Below are positions 16,642-25,039 of a stretch of DNA of 42,394 nucleotides, in pieces. Below the pieces are notes generated by a model. That model saw only the letters and a list, made by a program, of their open reading frames with translations, was not told the DNA's origin and did not search any database. The DNA is from Pirellulales bacterium (lineage in GTDB: Bacteria > Planctomycetota > Planctomycetia > Pirellulales > Lacipirellulaceae), in the NCBI GenBank assembly GCA_016930815.1, contig JAFGFZ010000345.1, positions 1-42,394 of the forward strand, given 5' to 3'. A program made the position numbers and the translations under genes. The stretch's first letter is position 1, and every line of letters starts with the position of its first letter.

Positions 16642-16893
16642 TTAGCCAAAGAGAACGAGCGCGACGATAGCGGCAATCAAACCGGCCAGGCCGAGGGATA
16701 CCCAGGCCACCGAACGGCCGGACCAAACATTGGTGCTCCATGTCACATAGGCCCCGCAGATCGGGCACTGTTCCGATTCCTCATAGATCATGGCATGGCA
16801 CTGGGGGCATTGGACAACCTCAGCCGGGCCTTCCTCATGTGGGTCGCTGCAATCGTCTGCATCATAGAAATCGTCGAAATCGTCGTCGGACAC
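16642..16893 (-). CDS. Small zinc-ribbon membrane protein
   Basis: 83 residues. An acidic N-terminus (DDDFDDFYDADD) is followed by two CxxC knuckles, CPQC and CPIC (about residues 29-32 and 43-46), forming a rubredoxin-like zinc ribbon, then one hydrophobic C-terminal helix (WVSLGLAGLIAAIVALVLFG). Thus it is likely a tail-anchored membrane protein with a cytosolic zinc ribbon. I chose GTG at 16893 because GGGAG lies five bases upstream and 13 bases separate it from the korB stop. The same frame is open far upstream inside korB, but that part is a shadow. It is the third gene of the korA-korB row and converges on dapL, 17 bases apart. Function unknown. Confidence 0.65.
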   Translation of the reverse strand: MSDDDFDDFYDADDCSDPHEEGPAEVVQCPQCHAMIYEESEQCPICGAYVTWSTNVWSGRSVAWVSLGLAGLIAAIVALVLFG

Positions 16894-16906
16894 GCCGTCT
16901 CCCAAA

Positions 16907-17935
16907 TCAATCCACGGTCCACGTATCGCCGGAGCGGAAGAGTTCTTCAAGGTTACCAACACCCTGCTTTTGGATAGCCTGCTCGATTTGCTCATTGATT
17001 TTTCGATCGTAGCGCGGCTTTTCCACGCAGTGGAAGACACCGATCGGTTCCGGGAAGCCATCCTCATGCCGCATGCGGCTGAGCAGATAGGCAAGACTCG
17101 GCTCGGGGCAATTCTCGTTATGGAAAAGGAGATCGTCTTCGGCAATTCCCTTACCCAATTGGACAACTTCCGGTTCCATGCCATGGAGCCGAATTCCTTT
17201 GTCGCGATTCTTCCCAAAGATGAGCGGCTTACCGTGTTCGAGTTCAATGATATTGTCTGCTTTTTGGTCCTGTTCCTTGGCATAGTCCCATGCTCCGTCA
17301 TTAAAGACGACGCAATTTTGGTAGACTTCGATAAAAGAAGTACCGTCATGGCGGGCCGCCCGTTCCAGGACCATGCTGAGGTGCTTGACATGGGTATCGA
17401 TGCTCCGTGCGACGAAGGTCGCTTCGCATCCAATCGCGATGGACAGTGGGTGGATCGGATTCTCGATGGATCCCATGGGAGAACTCTTGGTGACTTTACC
17501 CAGCGGGGAAGTGGGCGAATATTGCCCCTTGGTTAAGCCATAGATGCGGTTATTGAACAGGACGATGTTGATATCAAGGTTGCGGCGGATTGCGTGGATC
17601 AGGTGATTCCCGCCAATACTCAGCCCATCCCCGTCGCCCGTAATGACCCAGACACTGAGGCCGGAACGGGCAATTTTCAGGCCGGTGGCCAAGGCGGGAG
17701 CTCGCCCATGGATCGAATGGAAGCCATAGGTGTTCATGTAGTACGGTAACCGGCTGGAACAACCGATCCCGGAAACGATCACGACCTTTTCACGCAGTCT
17801 TCCCAGCGCCACGAAGGCCTTTTTCATTTGCGCGAGGATCGAGTAGTTGCCGCAGCCGGGGCACCAGCGGATTTCCTGGCCGCTTGCAAAGTCGGCTGGA
17901 TTGAGAACGGGCAGAGGTGATTGGAGACGGCTCAT
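16907..17935 (-). CDS. korB: 2-oxoacid:ferredoxin oxidoreductase, beta subunit
   Basis: 342 residues. This is the thiamine-diphosphate subunit that, with the alpha/gamma subunit, oxidises a 2-oxoacid (probably 2-oxoglutarate) to acyl-CoA and reduces ferredoxin, or runs in reverse. Visible signs: CPGCGNY near residue 25 (Cys25 and Cys28 begin the 4Fe-4S site), GIGCSSR with another Cys, then GDGDGLSIGGNH and NNRIYGLTKGQYSPTS, the thiamine-diphosphate/Mg motif. ATG 17935 is taken (MSRLQSPLPV); an in-frame GTG at 17947 adds four residues. It follows korA by 66 bases on the same strand. The 2-oxoglutarate assignment over pyruvate rests on the two-subunit architecture and is likely, not certain. 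Confidence 0.9.
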   Translation of the reverse strand: MSRLQSPLPVLNPADFASGQEIRWCPGCGNYSILAQMKKAFVALGRLREKVVIVSGIGCSSRLPYYMNTYGFHSIHGRAPALATGLKIARSGLSVWVITGDGDGLSIGGNHLIHAIRRNLDINIVLFNNRIYGLTKGQYSPTSPLGKVTKSSPMGSIENPIHPLSIAIGCEATFVARSIDTHVKHLSMVLERAARHDGTSFIEVYQNCVVFNDGAWDYAKEQDQKADNIIELEHGKPLIFGKNRDKGIRLHGMEPEVVQLGKGIAEDDLLFHNENCPEPSLAYLLSRMRHEDGFPEPIGVFHCVEKPRYDRKINEQIEQAIQKQGVGNLEELFRSGDTWTVD

Positions 17936-18001
17936 GGTACAAGACACACCGATGGAAGCAACCTAATCCGGCCGTTGGAACGGACCGGGAAATAACGGAT
18001 A

Positions 18002-19858
18002 TCAAACCAATTCCTCAATTTTGTTCTGTATTTCGGCAATGGTAAACGGTTTGCCTTGGACTTTATTGAGACCGACCGCATCGCAGAGATAGGTTCCGCG
18101 AATGATCATCCGCAATTGGCCCAGGTTGAGTTCGGGAATCAAAATGCAATCATAGGACTGCAATATTTCTTCGAGATTTTTAGGGAATGGATTCAGATAT
18201 CTCAGGTGGCAGTGGGCAACTGATTTCCCCGCCGTTCGGGCGGCCCGAACGGCCGTGATGCATTCGCCATATACGCCTCCCCAGCTCAAGACCAGAAGTT
18301 TGCCCTGTTCGGGCCCATCGACCTCCTGGAGTGGAATATCGTCCACAATCCCCGCGATTTTTTTGGCCCTCGTTTCGACCATGAATTGATGGTTTGCTGG
18401 ATCGTAGCTGACAGAGCCAACAATATCCTGTTTCTCGAGGCTGCCGATGCGGTGCATCAGACCCGGAGTGCCGGGAATGGCCCACGGCCTGACAAGTCGT
18501 TCATTGCGCTGATAGGGGAAGAACGGTCCACTTTGATCTTCTGGGAGTGGGTGTTCAATTGCAATCTTAGGCAAGGAATCGACTTCTGGAATCCGCCACG
18601 GTTCGCTGCCATTGGCGATATAGGAATCGCTCAGAATCAAGACCGGTGTCATATAATTGACGGCAATCCGCCAGGCCTCGATGGCGATGTTGAAACAATC
18701 GCTTGGGCTTTTGGCGGCAAGGACGGGAATGGGGCATTCACCATTTCGTCCAAAGACGGCTTGGAACAGATCGGCCTGTTCCACCTTGGTGGGCAGTCCG
18801 GTACTTGGTCCGCCACGTTGGACATCGATGATGAGCATCGGAAGTTCGGTGATGACGGCCAGGCCGAGTGCCTCGGACATGAGCGCGATACCGGGCCCGC
18901 TGGTTGCCGTGGCGGCCATTTCACCTCCATAGGCGGCGCCGATTGTCGCCGCCAGGGCCGCGATCTCGTCCTCGGCTTGGAATGTCAGGACGCCAAAGTT
19001 TTTATGCCGGCTTAGCTCGTGCAGAATATCACTGGCCGGAGTGATCGGATACGCACCGAGGAAGAGTCGCTTGCCACTTCGCTGGGCGGCGGCGATCAGT
19101 CCCAACGCAAGCGCCGTGTTGCCCATGATATTCCGATAGGTTCCAGCCTGCAGGTTGGCCTTTTCGACGTGGTACTGCGTCGTGATGGCTTCAATCGTCT
19201 CGCCGTAGTGATAGCCGGCTTTCAGAGCCCTCGTATTGGCCTGGGCAATTTCCGGATGGCGACCAAATTGTAGCTCGATATGGTTCAGTGTCGGTTCCAG
19301 AGATCGGTCGTAGAGCCAGTAGACCAGCCCCATCGCGAAGAAGTTCCGGCAGCGATCGGCCTGTTTTGTAGTCAATCCCAGGTCACGGACCGCCTCGCGG
19401 GTCAACCGGGACATGTCGACTGGATAGACGCGATACGCATCGAGGCTTCCGTCCTCGAGTGGGTTCGTATCATAGCCGGCCTTTTCAAGGTTCTTCTGGT
19501 CGAATCCACTCTCGTTTGCAATGACGATGCCACCGCCGCGGAGATCGGCCAGGTTGGAGGCTAGAGCCGCCGCATTCATGGCGACAAGGGCATCGACCTT
19601 GTCGCCGGGCGTGAAAATATCACGGCTTGAAAAGTGGATCTGAAATCCGCTGACACCCGCCTTGGTTCCCGAGGGAGCACGGATCTCCGCTGGGAAATCG
19701 GGGAAGGTTGCCACGTCATTTCCAGCCAGTGCGGACGTGGTTGTAAACTGGGTTCCGGCAAGTTGCATACCGTCACCTGAATCGCCGCAAAAGCGGACGG
19801 TTGCCTCTTCGATGAATTGGACCGGTTTCCCCGCCAGTCGTTCCGCTTTGGTAGCCAT
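18002..19858 (-). CDS. korA: 2-oxoacid:ferredoxin oxidoreductase, fused gamma-alpha subunit
   Basis: 618 residues, the expected size for the KorA type in which the gamma domain (about 1-200, starting VRFCGDSGDGMQLAG) is fused to the alpha domain (about 245-618). The alpha-domain signature YPITPASD is at residues 270-277, followed by the acidic FQAEDEIAALA block and TSGPGIALMSEA, all characteristic. The complex links the TCA cycle to ferredoxin and would act in the cytosol. No separate delta (ferredoxin) subunit gene is adjacent, as is usual for the two-subunit type. A GAG-containing stretch precedes ATG 19858. I see no convincing promoter in the 235 bases before it. Complete. Confidence 0.92.
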   Translation of the reverse strand: MATKAERLAGKPVQFIEEATVRFCGDSGDGMQLAGTQFTTTSALAGNDVATFPDFPAEIRAPSGTKAGVSGFQIHFSSRDIFTPGDKVDALVAMNAAALASNLADLRGGGIVIANESGFDQKNLEKAGYDTNPLEDGSLDAYRVYPVDMSRLTREAVRDLGLTTKQADRCRNFFAMGLVYWLYDRSLEPTLNHIELQFGRHPEIAQANTRALKAGYHYGETIEAITTQYHVEKANLQAGTYRNIMGNTALALGLIAAAQRSGKRLFLGAYPITPASDILHELSRHKNFGVLTFQAEDEIAALAATIGAAYGGEMAATATSGPGIALMSEALGLAVITELPMLIIDVQRGGPSTGLPTKVEQADLFQAVFGRNGECPIPVLAAKSPSDCFNIAIEAWRIAVNYMTPVLILSDSYIANGSEPWRIPEVDSLPKIAIEHPLPEDQSGPFFPYQRNERLVRPWAIPGTPGLMHRIGSLEKQDIVGSVSYDPANHQFMVETRAKKIAGIVDDIPLQEVDGPEQGKLLVLSWGGVYGECITAVRAARTAGKSVAHCHLRYLNPFPKNLEEILQSYDCILIPELNLGQLRMIIRGTYLCDAVGLNKVQGKPFTIAEIQNKIEELV

Positions 19859-20093
19859 CTCTTACTTGTTCGTATTACGTTCCGGATCCCAGGATGGTTC
19901 TCTTCTTGTGGATCTGTCGGAATAAGGCTCGCGGTTTTCCCGCAATATGGCAATCTACCGCGCCTGTCTTTTTGCTTGAACTGGAAAAACAGATAAAAAT
20001 CCAAATATGTTTTGATGCAACACGTTGCGGTTCCAACTGCTAGCTGAATGATTCACCTTGATGAGAATCGACACACCTTTTTCGGATGGGGTT

Positions 20094-20954
20094 TCACTGT
20101 TGATTTGCACTGGGTGGGCCATAGAACTTCGACAAATCAATCCCGCCTCGTTGTTCCTCTTCGACCAGCCGAAGTCTCGCTTCGAGCAGTTCGAGACGCC
20201 GGGCCAGTTGAGGTAGCAGGTCCCGTTGAAGATCGGCTTTTGGAGGGTTGGGAACTTCTGGGTAGCCGAGTTGCCGGTGTAGGGATGCGAAAAGGATTAA
20301 GGGATCCTTATGCCGATTGGCTAGCGCGATGCGACCTTCCCGCTCGCCAAAGAGGGGAGGCGGCACGCTGCCGTCTAGGTCCCGGCCGGCTGTTTGCCGA
20401 TAATATTGGCTCTGCACATAGATCAAGTCGGCTACATCGACGGCGCCAATCTGCCGCCGCAGCGCGAGGATCCAATTCCGCCACTGACTATCAAACGCCG
20501 GATCGTCTGCAATCGCTGCCAGCCCTCCATCATAACCGAGCCGGTGGCGGCAAAGGGTTTCGAACTGATAGAGAAATAATCCCTGGCGCGTCGGTTCTCC
20601 CACGCGATATTCGGCTTCGCGCCGAAGGATTTCCAAGGCAGCCCGGAGGTCGAACCGGCCCTGCTCGTTTTCGGCTTCCGCCATGATGAAACATTGAAAT
20701 GGCGAAAAGTAATGAGCCAGTTTCCGCATACCCGGGGCTAATACACCCACGTGACGCAGTTCGCCAAGCAGAAAATCGATCGCCAGAGGCAACCGGGTTG
20801 TCGCCAGGATTTCTTCTCGGACCGATCCCAACACATCCTGGGTCGGTAAATTTCGGCGGATTTGATCGCCTAAGGTTGAAAAAAAATGGGCCTGCTCGAT
20901 ATATTCCTCTCGGCATAAAAGAGCCAGGTCCAGACTTGGTTCGTTGGAAGGCAT
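20094..20954 (-). CDS. Conserved-looking soluble protein of unknown function
   Basis: 286 residues, not recognised. No signal peptide or membrane helix; the composition is helical with many Arg, Glu and Leu. Observable segments: an early FFSTLGDQIRRNL, a central LCRHRLGYDGGLAAIADDPAFD and a C-terminal helix rich in Arg, Leu and Glu (about 240-270) that could be a coiled coil. It resembles planctomycete-restricted proteins of regular helical design, but I cannot name a family. The start at ATG 20954 has no clear ribosome site. The gene lies between korA (same strand, 235 bases downstream) and the divergent ribBA. The 235-base gap has no called gene. Confidence 0.7.
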   Translation of the reverse strand: MPSNEPSLDLALLCREEYIEQAHFFSTLGDQIRRNLPTQDVLGSVREEILATTRLPLAIDFLLGELRHVGVLAPGMRKLAHYFSPFQCFIMAEAENEQGRFDLRAALEILRREAEYRVGEPTRQGLFLYQFETLCRHRLGYDGGLAAIADDPAFDSQWRNWILALRRQIGAVDVADLIYVQSQYYRQTAGRDLDGSVPPPLFGEREGRIALANRHKDPLILFASLHRQLGYPEVPNPPKADLQRDLLPQLARRLELLEARLRLVEEEQRGGIDLSKFYGPPSANQQ

Positions 20955-21011
20955 GTTTTAATAAGGATTGCGCAACGAAAGTATCTGCAGTTCAAGATGG
21001 AACTCGGAAAT

Positions 21012-21052
21012 TGCCGGGCTCCCGCTGGTCGCCCTGGTCCATTCGTGGCGCA
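21012..21052. repeat. Dispersed 41-bp intergenic repeat, copy B
   Basis: Second copy of the element at 13928-13968, same orientation, 36 of 41 bases identical. It sits 58 bases upstream of the minus-strand 20954 start and 40 bases before the ribBA promoter candidate. The CCGGGC/GCCCTGG stem is fully conserved, while one change falls in its loop and four lie outside. Confidence 0.6.
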
Positions 21053-21091
21053 AACATCCATAGCCGTACGGCAAATCCAGCAACGGGCCCG

Positions 21092-21120
21092 TTGGAGAGT
21101 CACCTGCTTGATTCTATAAT
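21092..21120 (+). promoter_or_regulatory. Sigma-70-type promoter candidate for ribBA
   Basis: TTGGAG (21092-21097, four of six), a 17-base spacer and a perfect TATAAT (21115-21120), pointing at ribBA. A start near 21127 gives a leader of about 113 bases. I looked for an FMN riboswitch in it and did not see one. Confidence 0.5.
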
Positions 21121-21239
21121 AAATATCCCACCCTTTCATTGTGAGTGCCTAAACCAGACCCAGTCGCTTTTTTATGCCAAGGATCCCAGATTGATCGCAC
21201 CGCGCCGCTTCGGAGCATATCGAAAGCTTTGGAGCAGCC

Positions 21240-22499
21240 ATGGTGCCTGCTATCCGTTATCTTTCACCCCTCGCTCCCATGTCCAGCCATTTTTCATCCA
21301 TCGAACAGGCGGTTGAAGCCATTGCCCGCGGCGAAAGTATCATTGTTGTCGATGCTGAGGACCGCGAGAATGAGGGAGATTTTGTCTGCGCTGCGGAAAA
21401 AGTCTCGCCCGAGACTGTCAATTTCATGATCACGCACGGCCGAGGGCAGCTTTGCATGCCTATCCTGCCCGAGGTGAGCCAGCGTTTGGAACTGGCGCCG
21501 ATGGTCGAAGATAACACGGCCCCACTCGGCACGAATTTCACCGTGCCCGTCGATCACCGCTCGACCAAGACCGGAATCACGGCTGGGGAACGGGCGATGA
21601 CCATCCAAGCAATCTGCGATCCGAACAGCCGGCCAACCGATTTTGTTCGGCCCGGCCACCTCTTCCCACTGGTCGCCAAGGAGGGGGGTGTATTGCGCCG
21701 CGCGGGCCATACGGAGGCGGCCGTCGATCTGGCCCGACTGGCTGGCCTCGCCCCAGCAGGCGTCCTGTGCGAAATACTCGATGAACGGGGAGACCGCGCG
21801 AATCGAGAGGAACTCCGTATCTTGGCTCAAAAGAACAATCTGGCGATTATCTCCATTGAACAGCTGATCGCTTATCGCCGAGTCCGTGAGAAACTCGTCT
21901 ATCGCAAAGCCGAAGCCAAACTCCCCACGCGCTATGGAACTGGCCGAGTCATTGCGTATGGCGTGAAATATGAATCTCAGGAACCGGTTGTCTTTGTCCT
22001 GGGTGAACCGGAAAAAGTAACCGCACCCCTGATTCGACTACACTCCGCCTGCTTCACAGGTGATCTCCTCGAATCCCTGCGTTGCGACTGCGGTGCCCAA
22101 CTTCATTTAGCCCTCGACATGATCAGCCGGGAAGGAGTTGGCGTCCTGGTCTACCTACCGCAAGAAGGCCGGGGGATCGGCCTGGTCGAGAAGATCAAGG
22201 CCTACGCCCTGCAAGACGATGGCCTGGATACAGTCGAGGCCAATCATGCCCTGGGACATGTGGCCGATTCTCGGGATTATGGAGTCGGCATCCAATTGCT
22301 GAAGGATCTTGGCCTTTCCAAAGTCCGCCTGCTGACAAACAACCCCAAGAAAACGGATGCATTTGTCTACGGTGGATTTGATCTGGAAGTCATCGACCAG
22401 GTACCCATTCTTCCGCCAATGCACGAACTGAACGAACGCTACCTGGCCACAAAGCGGGAGAAGTTGGGGCACAAACTTCCTGGTGGAAGGCGGGGATAA
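21240..22499 (+). CDS. ribBA: Bifunctional 3,4-DHBP synthase / GTP cyclohydrolase II
   Basis: 419 residues, the normal fused length. The N-terminal half (about 17-215) is 3,4-dihydroxy-2-butanone-4-phosphate synthase: DAEDRENEGD at 38-47, then THGRGQLC, HRSTKTGITAGERA and AGHTEAAVDLARLAG. The C-terminal half is GTP cyclohydrolase II with HSACFTGDLLESLRCDCG, the zinc-binding cysteines, and YLPQEGRGIGL. Together they make both precursors of riboflavin in the cytosol. ATG 21240 has GGAG six bases upstream (TTTGGAGCAGCC). It is six bases before the anmK start. All catalytic blocks are present, so both halves are probably active. Confidence 0.95.
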   Translation: MVPAIRYLSPLAPMSSHFSSIEQAVEAIARGESIIVVDAEDRENEGDFVCAAEKVSPETVNFMITHGRGQLCMPILPEVSQRLELAPMVEDNTAPLGTNFTVPVDHRSTKTGITAGERAMTIQAICDPNSRPTDFVRPGHLFPLVAKEGGVLRRAGHTEAAVDLARLAGLAPAGVLCEILDERGDRANREELRILAQKNNLAIISIEQLIAYRRVREKLVYRKAEAKLPTRYGTGRVIAYGVKYESQEPVVFVLGEPEKVTAPLIRLHSACFTGDLLESLRCDCGAQLHLALDMISREGVGVLVYLPQEGRGIGLVEKIKAYALQDDGLDTVEANHALGHVADSRDYGVGIQLLKDLGLSKVRLLTNNPKKTDAFVYGGFDLEVIDQVPILPPMHELNERYLATKREKLGHKLPGGRRG

Positions 22500-22505
22500 T
22501 TGGGA

Positions 22506-23597
22506 ATGGCCGATCATCTTCCATTACTTGCCCTGGGTTTGATGAGTGGCACGTCCTGTGATGGAGTCGACGTGGCGCTGATCGAAACGGACGGCGAGCA
22601 GTCCATTCGTTTCCTCGCCGGTGATACAGTCCCCTATCAGCGGACGACAACGGAACGCCTCCTGGAAGTCGCCCGGAGGGATATTCCGCTTAATCATCTG
22701 TTACGGCTCGAACGGGACTTGACCCAAGACCATGCGGACGCCGTTCGGCAGGTTCTCGCCGAACATGATCCTCCCCGTGAAATTGAAATTGTTGGTTTCC
22801 CTGGCCATACCATTCGGCATCTGTCGGCGGAACTCCTTTCTTGGCAGCTTGGCGATGCCTCGCTCCTGGCAGAAGAGTTGGGTATCCCGGTCGTGGCCGA
22901 TTTCCGACGCCGTGATCTCGCGGCCGGTGGCGAAGGCGCACCGTTGGCTCCTTTATACCACCAAGCGTTGCTTTTACATGTCGATAAACCGTGCCTGGTT
23001 TTGAACTTGGGTGGGGTCGCGAATATCACCTGGCTCGGTCTCGGCGGCCAAACCATGGCGACCGATACCGGACCCGGCTGCGGGTTGCTGGATGCTTGGA
23101 CATTCGCGGAGACCGGTTTCCCATTCGACCGTGACGGGCAGCTGGCAATCGCTGGCCGGATCGATGTGTCCCGCGTCCGCGCGGCCCTGACCTGGCCCTT
23201 CTTCGAAAAACTGCTCCCCAAGAGTGCGGATCGGCACGAATTCGACGATGCGATCGATTTGGAAGGTCTCAATCCAGCCGACGGTGCCGCGACGCTCTGT
23301 GAATTTACTGTCGAGGCCGTCTTGCATACCATGGAACATCTGCCCGCGATTCCCCGCACGGTTTGGGTGACCGGCGGTGGAGCGAAACATCCCTATCTTA
23401 TGCAACGATTGGCCGCTCGATTCGCTTTCATCGGTGTCGAGGTCGGCAACATCCGCCAACTCGGATTGCGGCCCGATCTGCTGGAAGCCGAATGTTTCGC
23501 CTGGCTCGCCGTCCGTCGCCTCCGCGGCCTGCCACTCTCGCTCCCCACGACCACTGGTTGCCGCCACGCAACGGTCGGCGGCGTCCTCACCATGTGA
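22506..23597 (+). CDS. anmK: Anhydro-N-acetylmuramic acid kinase
   Basis: 363 residues, family length. AnmK hydrolyses and phosphorylates 1,6-anhydro-MurNAc to MurNAc-6-phosphate in cytosolic peptidoglycan recycling. The signature LMSGTSCDGVDVA lies at about residues 12-24; further ATP/sugar-kinase blocks are LNLGGVANITWL, TDTGPGCGLLD, and VTGGGAKHPYLM. ATG 22506 is used, six bases after the ribBA stop, with GGGGAT upstream; the TTG at 22500 is less likely. The pair with ribBA suggests one transcript. It converges on a BadF/NagK-type kinase gene 13 bases downstream. The presence of a muropeptide-recycling kinase fits a bacterium that still makes peptidoglycan. Confidence 0.93.
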   Translation: MADHLPLLALGLMSGTSCDGVDVALIETDGEQSIRFLAGDTVPYQRTTTERLLEVARRDIPLNHLLRLERDLTQDHADAVRQVLAEHDPPREIEIVGFPGHTIRHLSAELLSWQLGDASLLAEELGIPVVADFRRRDLAAGGEGAPLAPLYHQALLLHVDKPCLVLNLGGVANITWLGLGGQTMATDTGPGCGLLDAWTFAETGFPFDRDGQLAIAGRIDVSRVRAALTWPFFEKLLPKSADRHEFDDAIDLEGLNPADGAATLCEFTVEAVLHTMEHLPAIPRTVWVTGGGAKHPYLMQRLAARFAFIGVEVGNIRQLGLRPDLLEAECFAWLAVRRLRGLPLSLPTTTGCRHATVGGVLTM

Positions 23598-23610
23598 TGC
23601 GTTTTGGAAT

Positions 23611-24582
23611 CTATTTTCGACATGCTGATTGAGCGGCCAAGGCGATAGCCCCGACAACCGGTTCGTGGACGATTTCGATGCGGGCTACCAAGTCACGTTC
23701 ACGAAGCGATTCCCTCAAGGCGGCACGGATTGTATCGGAGCCGGTCAAGACACCTCCAGCGACCGCCAGCGGGAATTCACCTTGGTCGAATCCGAGTCGC
23801 TGGGCGAGCCGGTGGACAAGTCGCGCTAGATCATCGGCCGTTTTCTGGACAATGCCCCGCGCGGACGGATCGCCGCGCACGGCCGCTTGCACGACAAGCC
23901 GCGCGATGTGAGCAATGGCAAACCGCGGATCGTCCGCGGCGTAGATCGCACGGACCAGTTGAGCGGTGTCAGCGGCATCGAAGTGACCCAGAACGAGTTG
24001 CTCCAGGAGTTGTTCGTGACCGGATTCACCGGCACGTCCTGCTGACTCCAATCGTTCGATCATTTCACATACGGCAGCGCGACCAATGGCAAATCCGCTC
24101 CCTTCATCGCCCAGAAGATATCCCCAACCACCCGCACGGGCGGTTTCGCCACGCGCATTACGGCCGAAGGCAAGAGAACCGGTCCCCGCGATCAGCCCGA
24201 CACCAACGCCGTCCGGAGCGACGGCCGCGAGGACCAATTCGAAATCAGGAACGACACAGACGTGTTCGGCGATCCGTTGCCCATGCGCCCAGGCTGCAAT
24301 TGCATCTTGGATCTCGGCAGGCCCCGCGCCAGCCAGGCCAAAGGTACTCGCGGCGACCGGTCTTCGATCCAGGCTCGCGTCATCGAATGCCTTGGCAATC
24401 GCCCCATCGATGGCATCACAGGCCGCTGCCAGGCCAACCGCCCTGGGATTGGACGCCCCGGACCGCCCGCGACCCAGGATGGAGGTTGCCCTTTCCAGGG
24501 ATGCAATCCAGCATACGGTTTTCGTGCCACCTCCATCGACGCCCAGAACAAGCTGGGATGATGCGTCACCTCGATCTTCCAT
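23611..24582 (-). CDS. BadF/NagK-type N-acetylglucosamine kinase-like ATPase
   Basis: 323 residues of the ASKHA sugar-kinase fold, BadF/BadG family. The N-terminal ATP-phosphate loop DGGGTKT is at residues 16-22. Later blocks are PDFELVLAAVAPDG, LIAGTGSLAFG and GGWGYLLGDEGSGFAIG, typical of eukaryote-like N-acetylglucosamine kinases that also include MurNAc kinases. Likely role: phosphorylation of GlcNAc or MurNAc released from cell-wall turnover, in the cytosol. Start at ATG 24582, with a GAGGAT site; this overlaps the J-domain gene by 17 bases. The convergent neighbour is anmK, and the two may feed the same recycling pathway. The substrate is inferred, and a different sugar cannot be excluded. 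Confidence 0.82.
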   Translation of the reverse strand: MEDRGDASSQLVLGVDGGGTKTVCWIASLERATSILGRGRSGASNPRAVGLAAACDAIDGAIAKAFDDASLDRRPVAASTFGLAGAGPAEIQDAIAAWAHGQRIAEHVCVVPDFELVLAAVAPDGVGVGLIAGTGSLAFGRNARGETARAGGWGYLLGDEGSGFAIGRAAVCEMIERLESAGRAGESGHEQLLEQLVLGHFDAADTAQLVRAIYAADDPRFAIAHIARLVVQAAVRGDPSARGIVQKTADDLARLVHRLAQRLGFDQGEFPLAVAGGVLTGSDTIRAALRESLRERDLVARIEIVHEPVVGAIALAAQSACRK

Positions 24583-25039
24583 GAATCCTCGCCTCGCGTT
24601 CGCGTAGGAACTCGATTGCCAATTCAAAATGCGCCTGCAAACGAAGGAACTCGTGTCGTTCACCGCCTCGGTCGGGGTGCAATTTCTTGACTTTCGCGCG
24701 ATAGGCTTGCATCAACTCCGCTTCCGTGCAAGGCAACGACAGCCCGAACACGGAAAGGCAACGGGGTGTTGTTTCCCGAGCCCAACTTGGCAGTTCAGTG
24801 AAGTAGTTTACCACCACAACCAGTGCACCGCGGAGACGCCGCATGTAGGCACGAATATCCAGGACCATGCAGGTGTATCCAGCTACCGGCGCGAAGACAA
24901 CCATTGCGAGAACCGCCGTGGTGACTGCCAAATCGAATTCATCCGGCCAAGTCTTTGCAAGGAACATGCGTCCATCGTAGATAGCATCCATCTGGAATGC
25001 AAGCAAATGAAAAACGACCACCAAACAACCGATTCTCAT
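24566..25039 (-). CDS. Membrane-anchored J-domain protein
   Basis: 157 residues. The N-terminal 80 residues contain two or three hydrophobic stretches (about 4-16, 38-60 and 70-79), so it is probably membrane-bound. The C-terminal 60 residues are a J domain: helix II AELMQAYRAKVKKL, the diagnostic HPD at 121-123, then helix III HEFLRLQAHFELAIEFL. J domains stimulate the ATPase of DnaK-type chaperones, so it may recruit DnaK to the inner membrane. The start ATG overlaps the malic enzyme stop (ATGA, four bases), and its end overlaps the kinase start by 17 bases, pointing to translational coupling. Cellular client unknown. Confidence 0.82.
   Translation of the reverse strand: MRIGCLVVVFHLLAFQMDAIYDGRMFLAKTWPDEFDLAVTTAVLAMVVFAPVAGYTCMVLDIRAYMRRLRGALVVVVNYFTELPSWARETTPRCLSVFGLSLPCTEAELMQAYRAKVKKLHPDRGGERHEFLRLQAHFELAIEFLREREARIHGRSR

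Noticed and set aside
16894-17433. Upstream extension of the zinc-ribbon frame inside korB
   Set aside because: It is antiphase to a strongly conserved gene on the same strand and shows no domain; the GTG at 16893 with GGGAG is a better start.
21121-21239. FMN riboswitch before ribBA
   Set aside because: I looked for the conserved FMN aptamer elements in the 113-base leader and did not find them.
22694-23359. 221-codon frame opposite anmK
   Set aside because: Antisense shadow of a gene with complete catalytic motifs.
23730-24584. Long plus-strand frame opposite the sugar kinase, Arg- and Pro-rich
   Set aside because: Antisense to a gene with clear motifs; amino-acid composition is that of a shadow frame.
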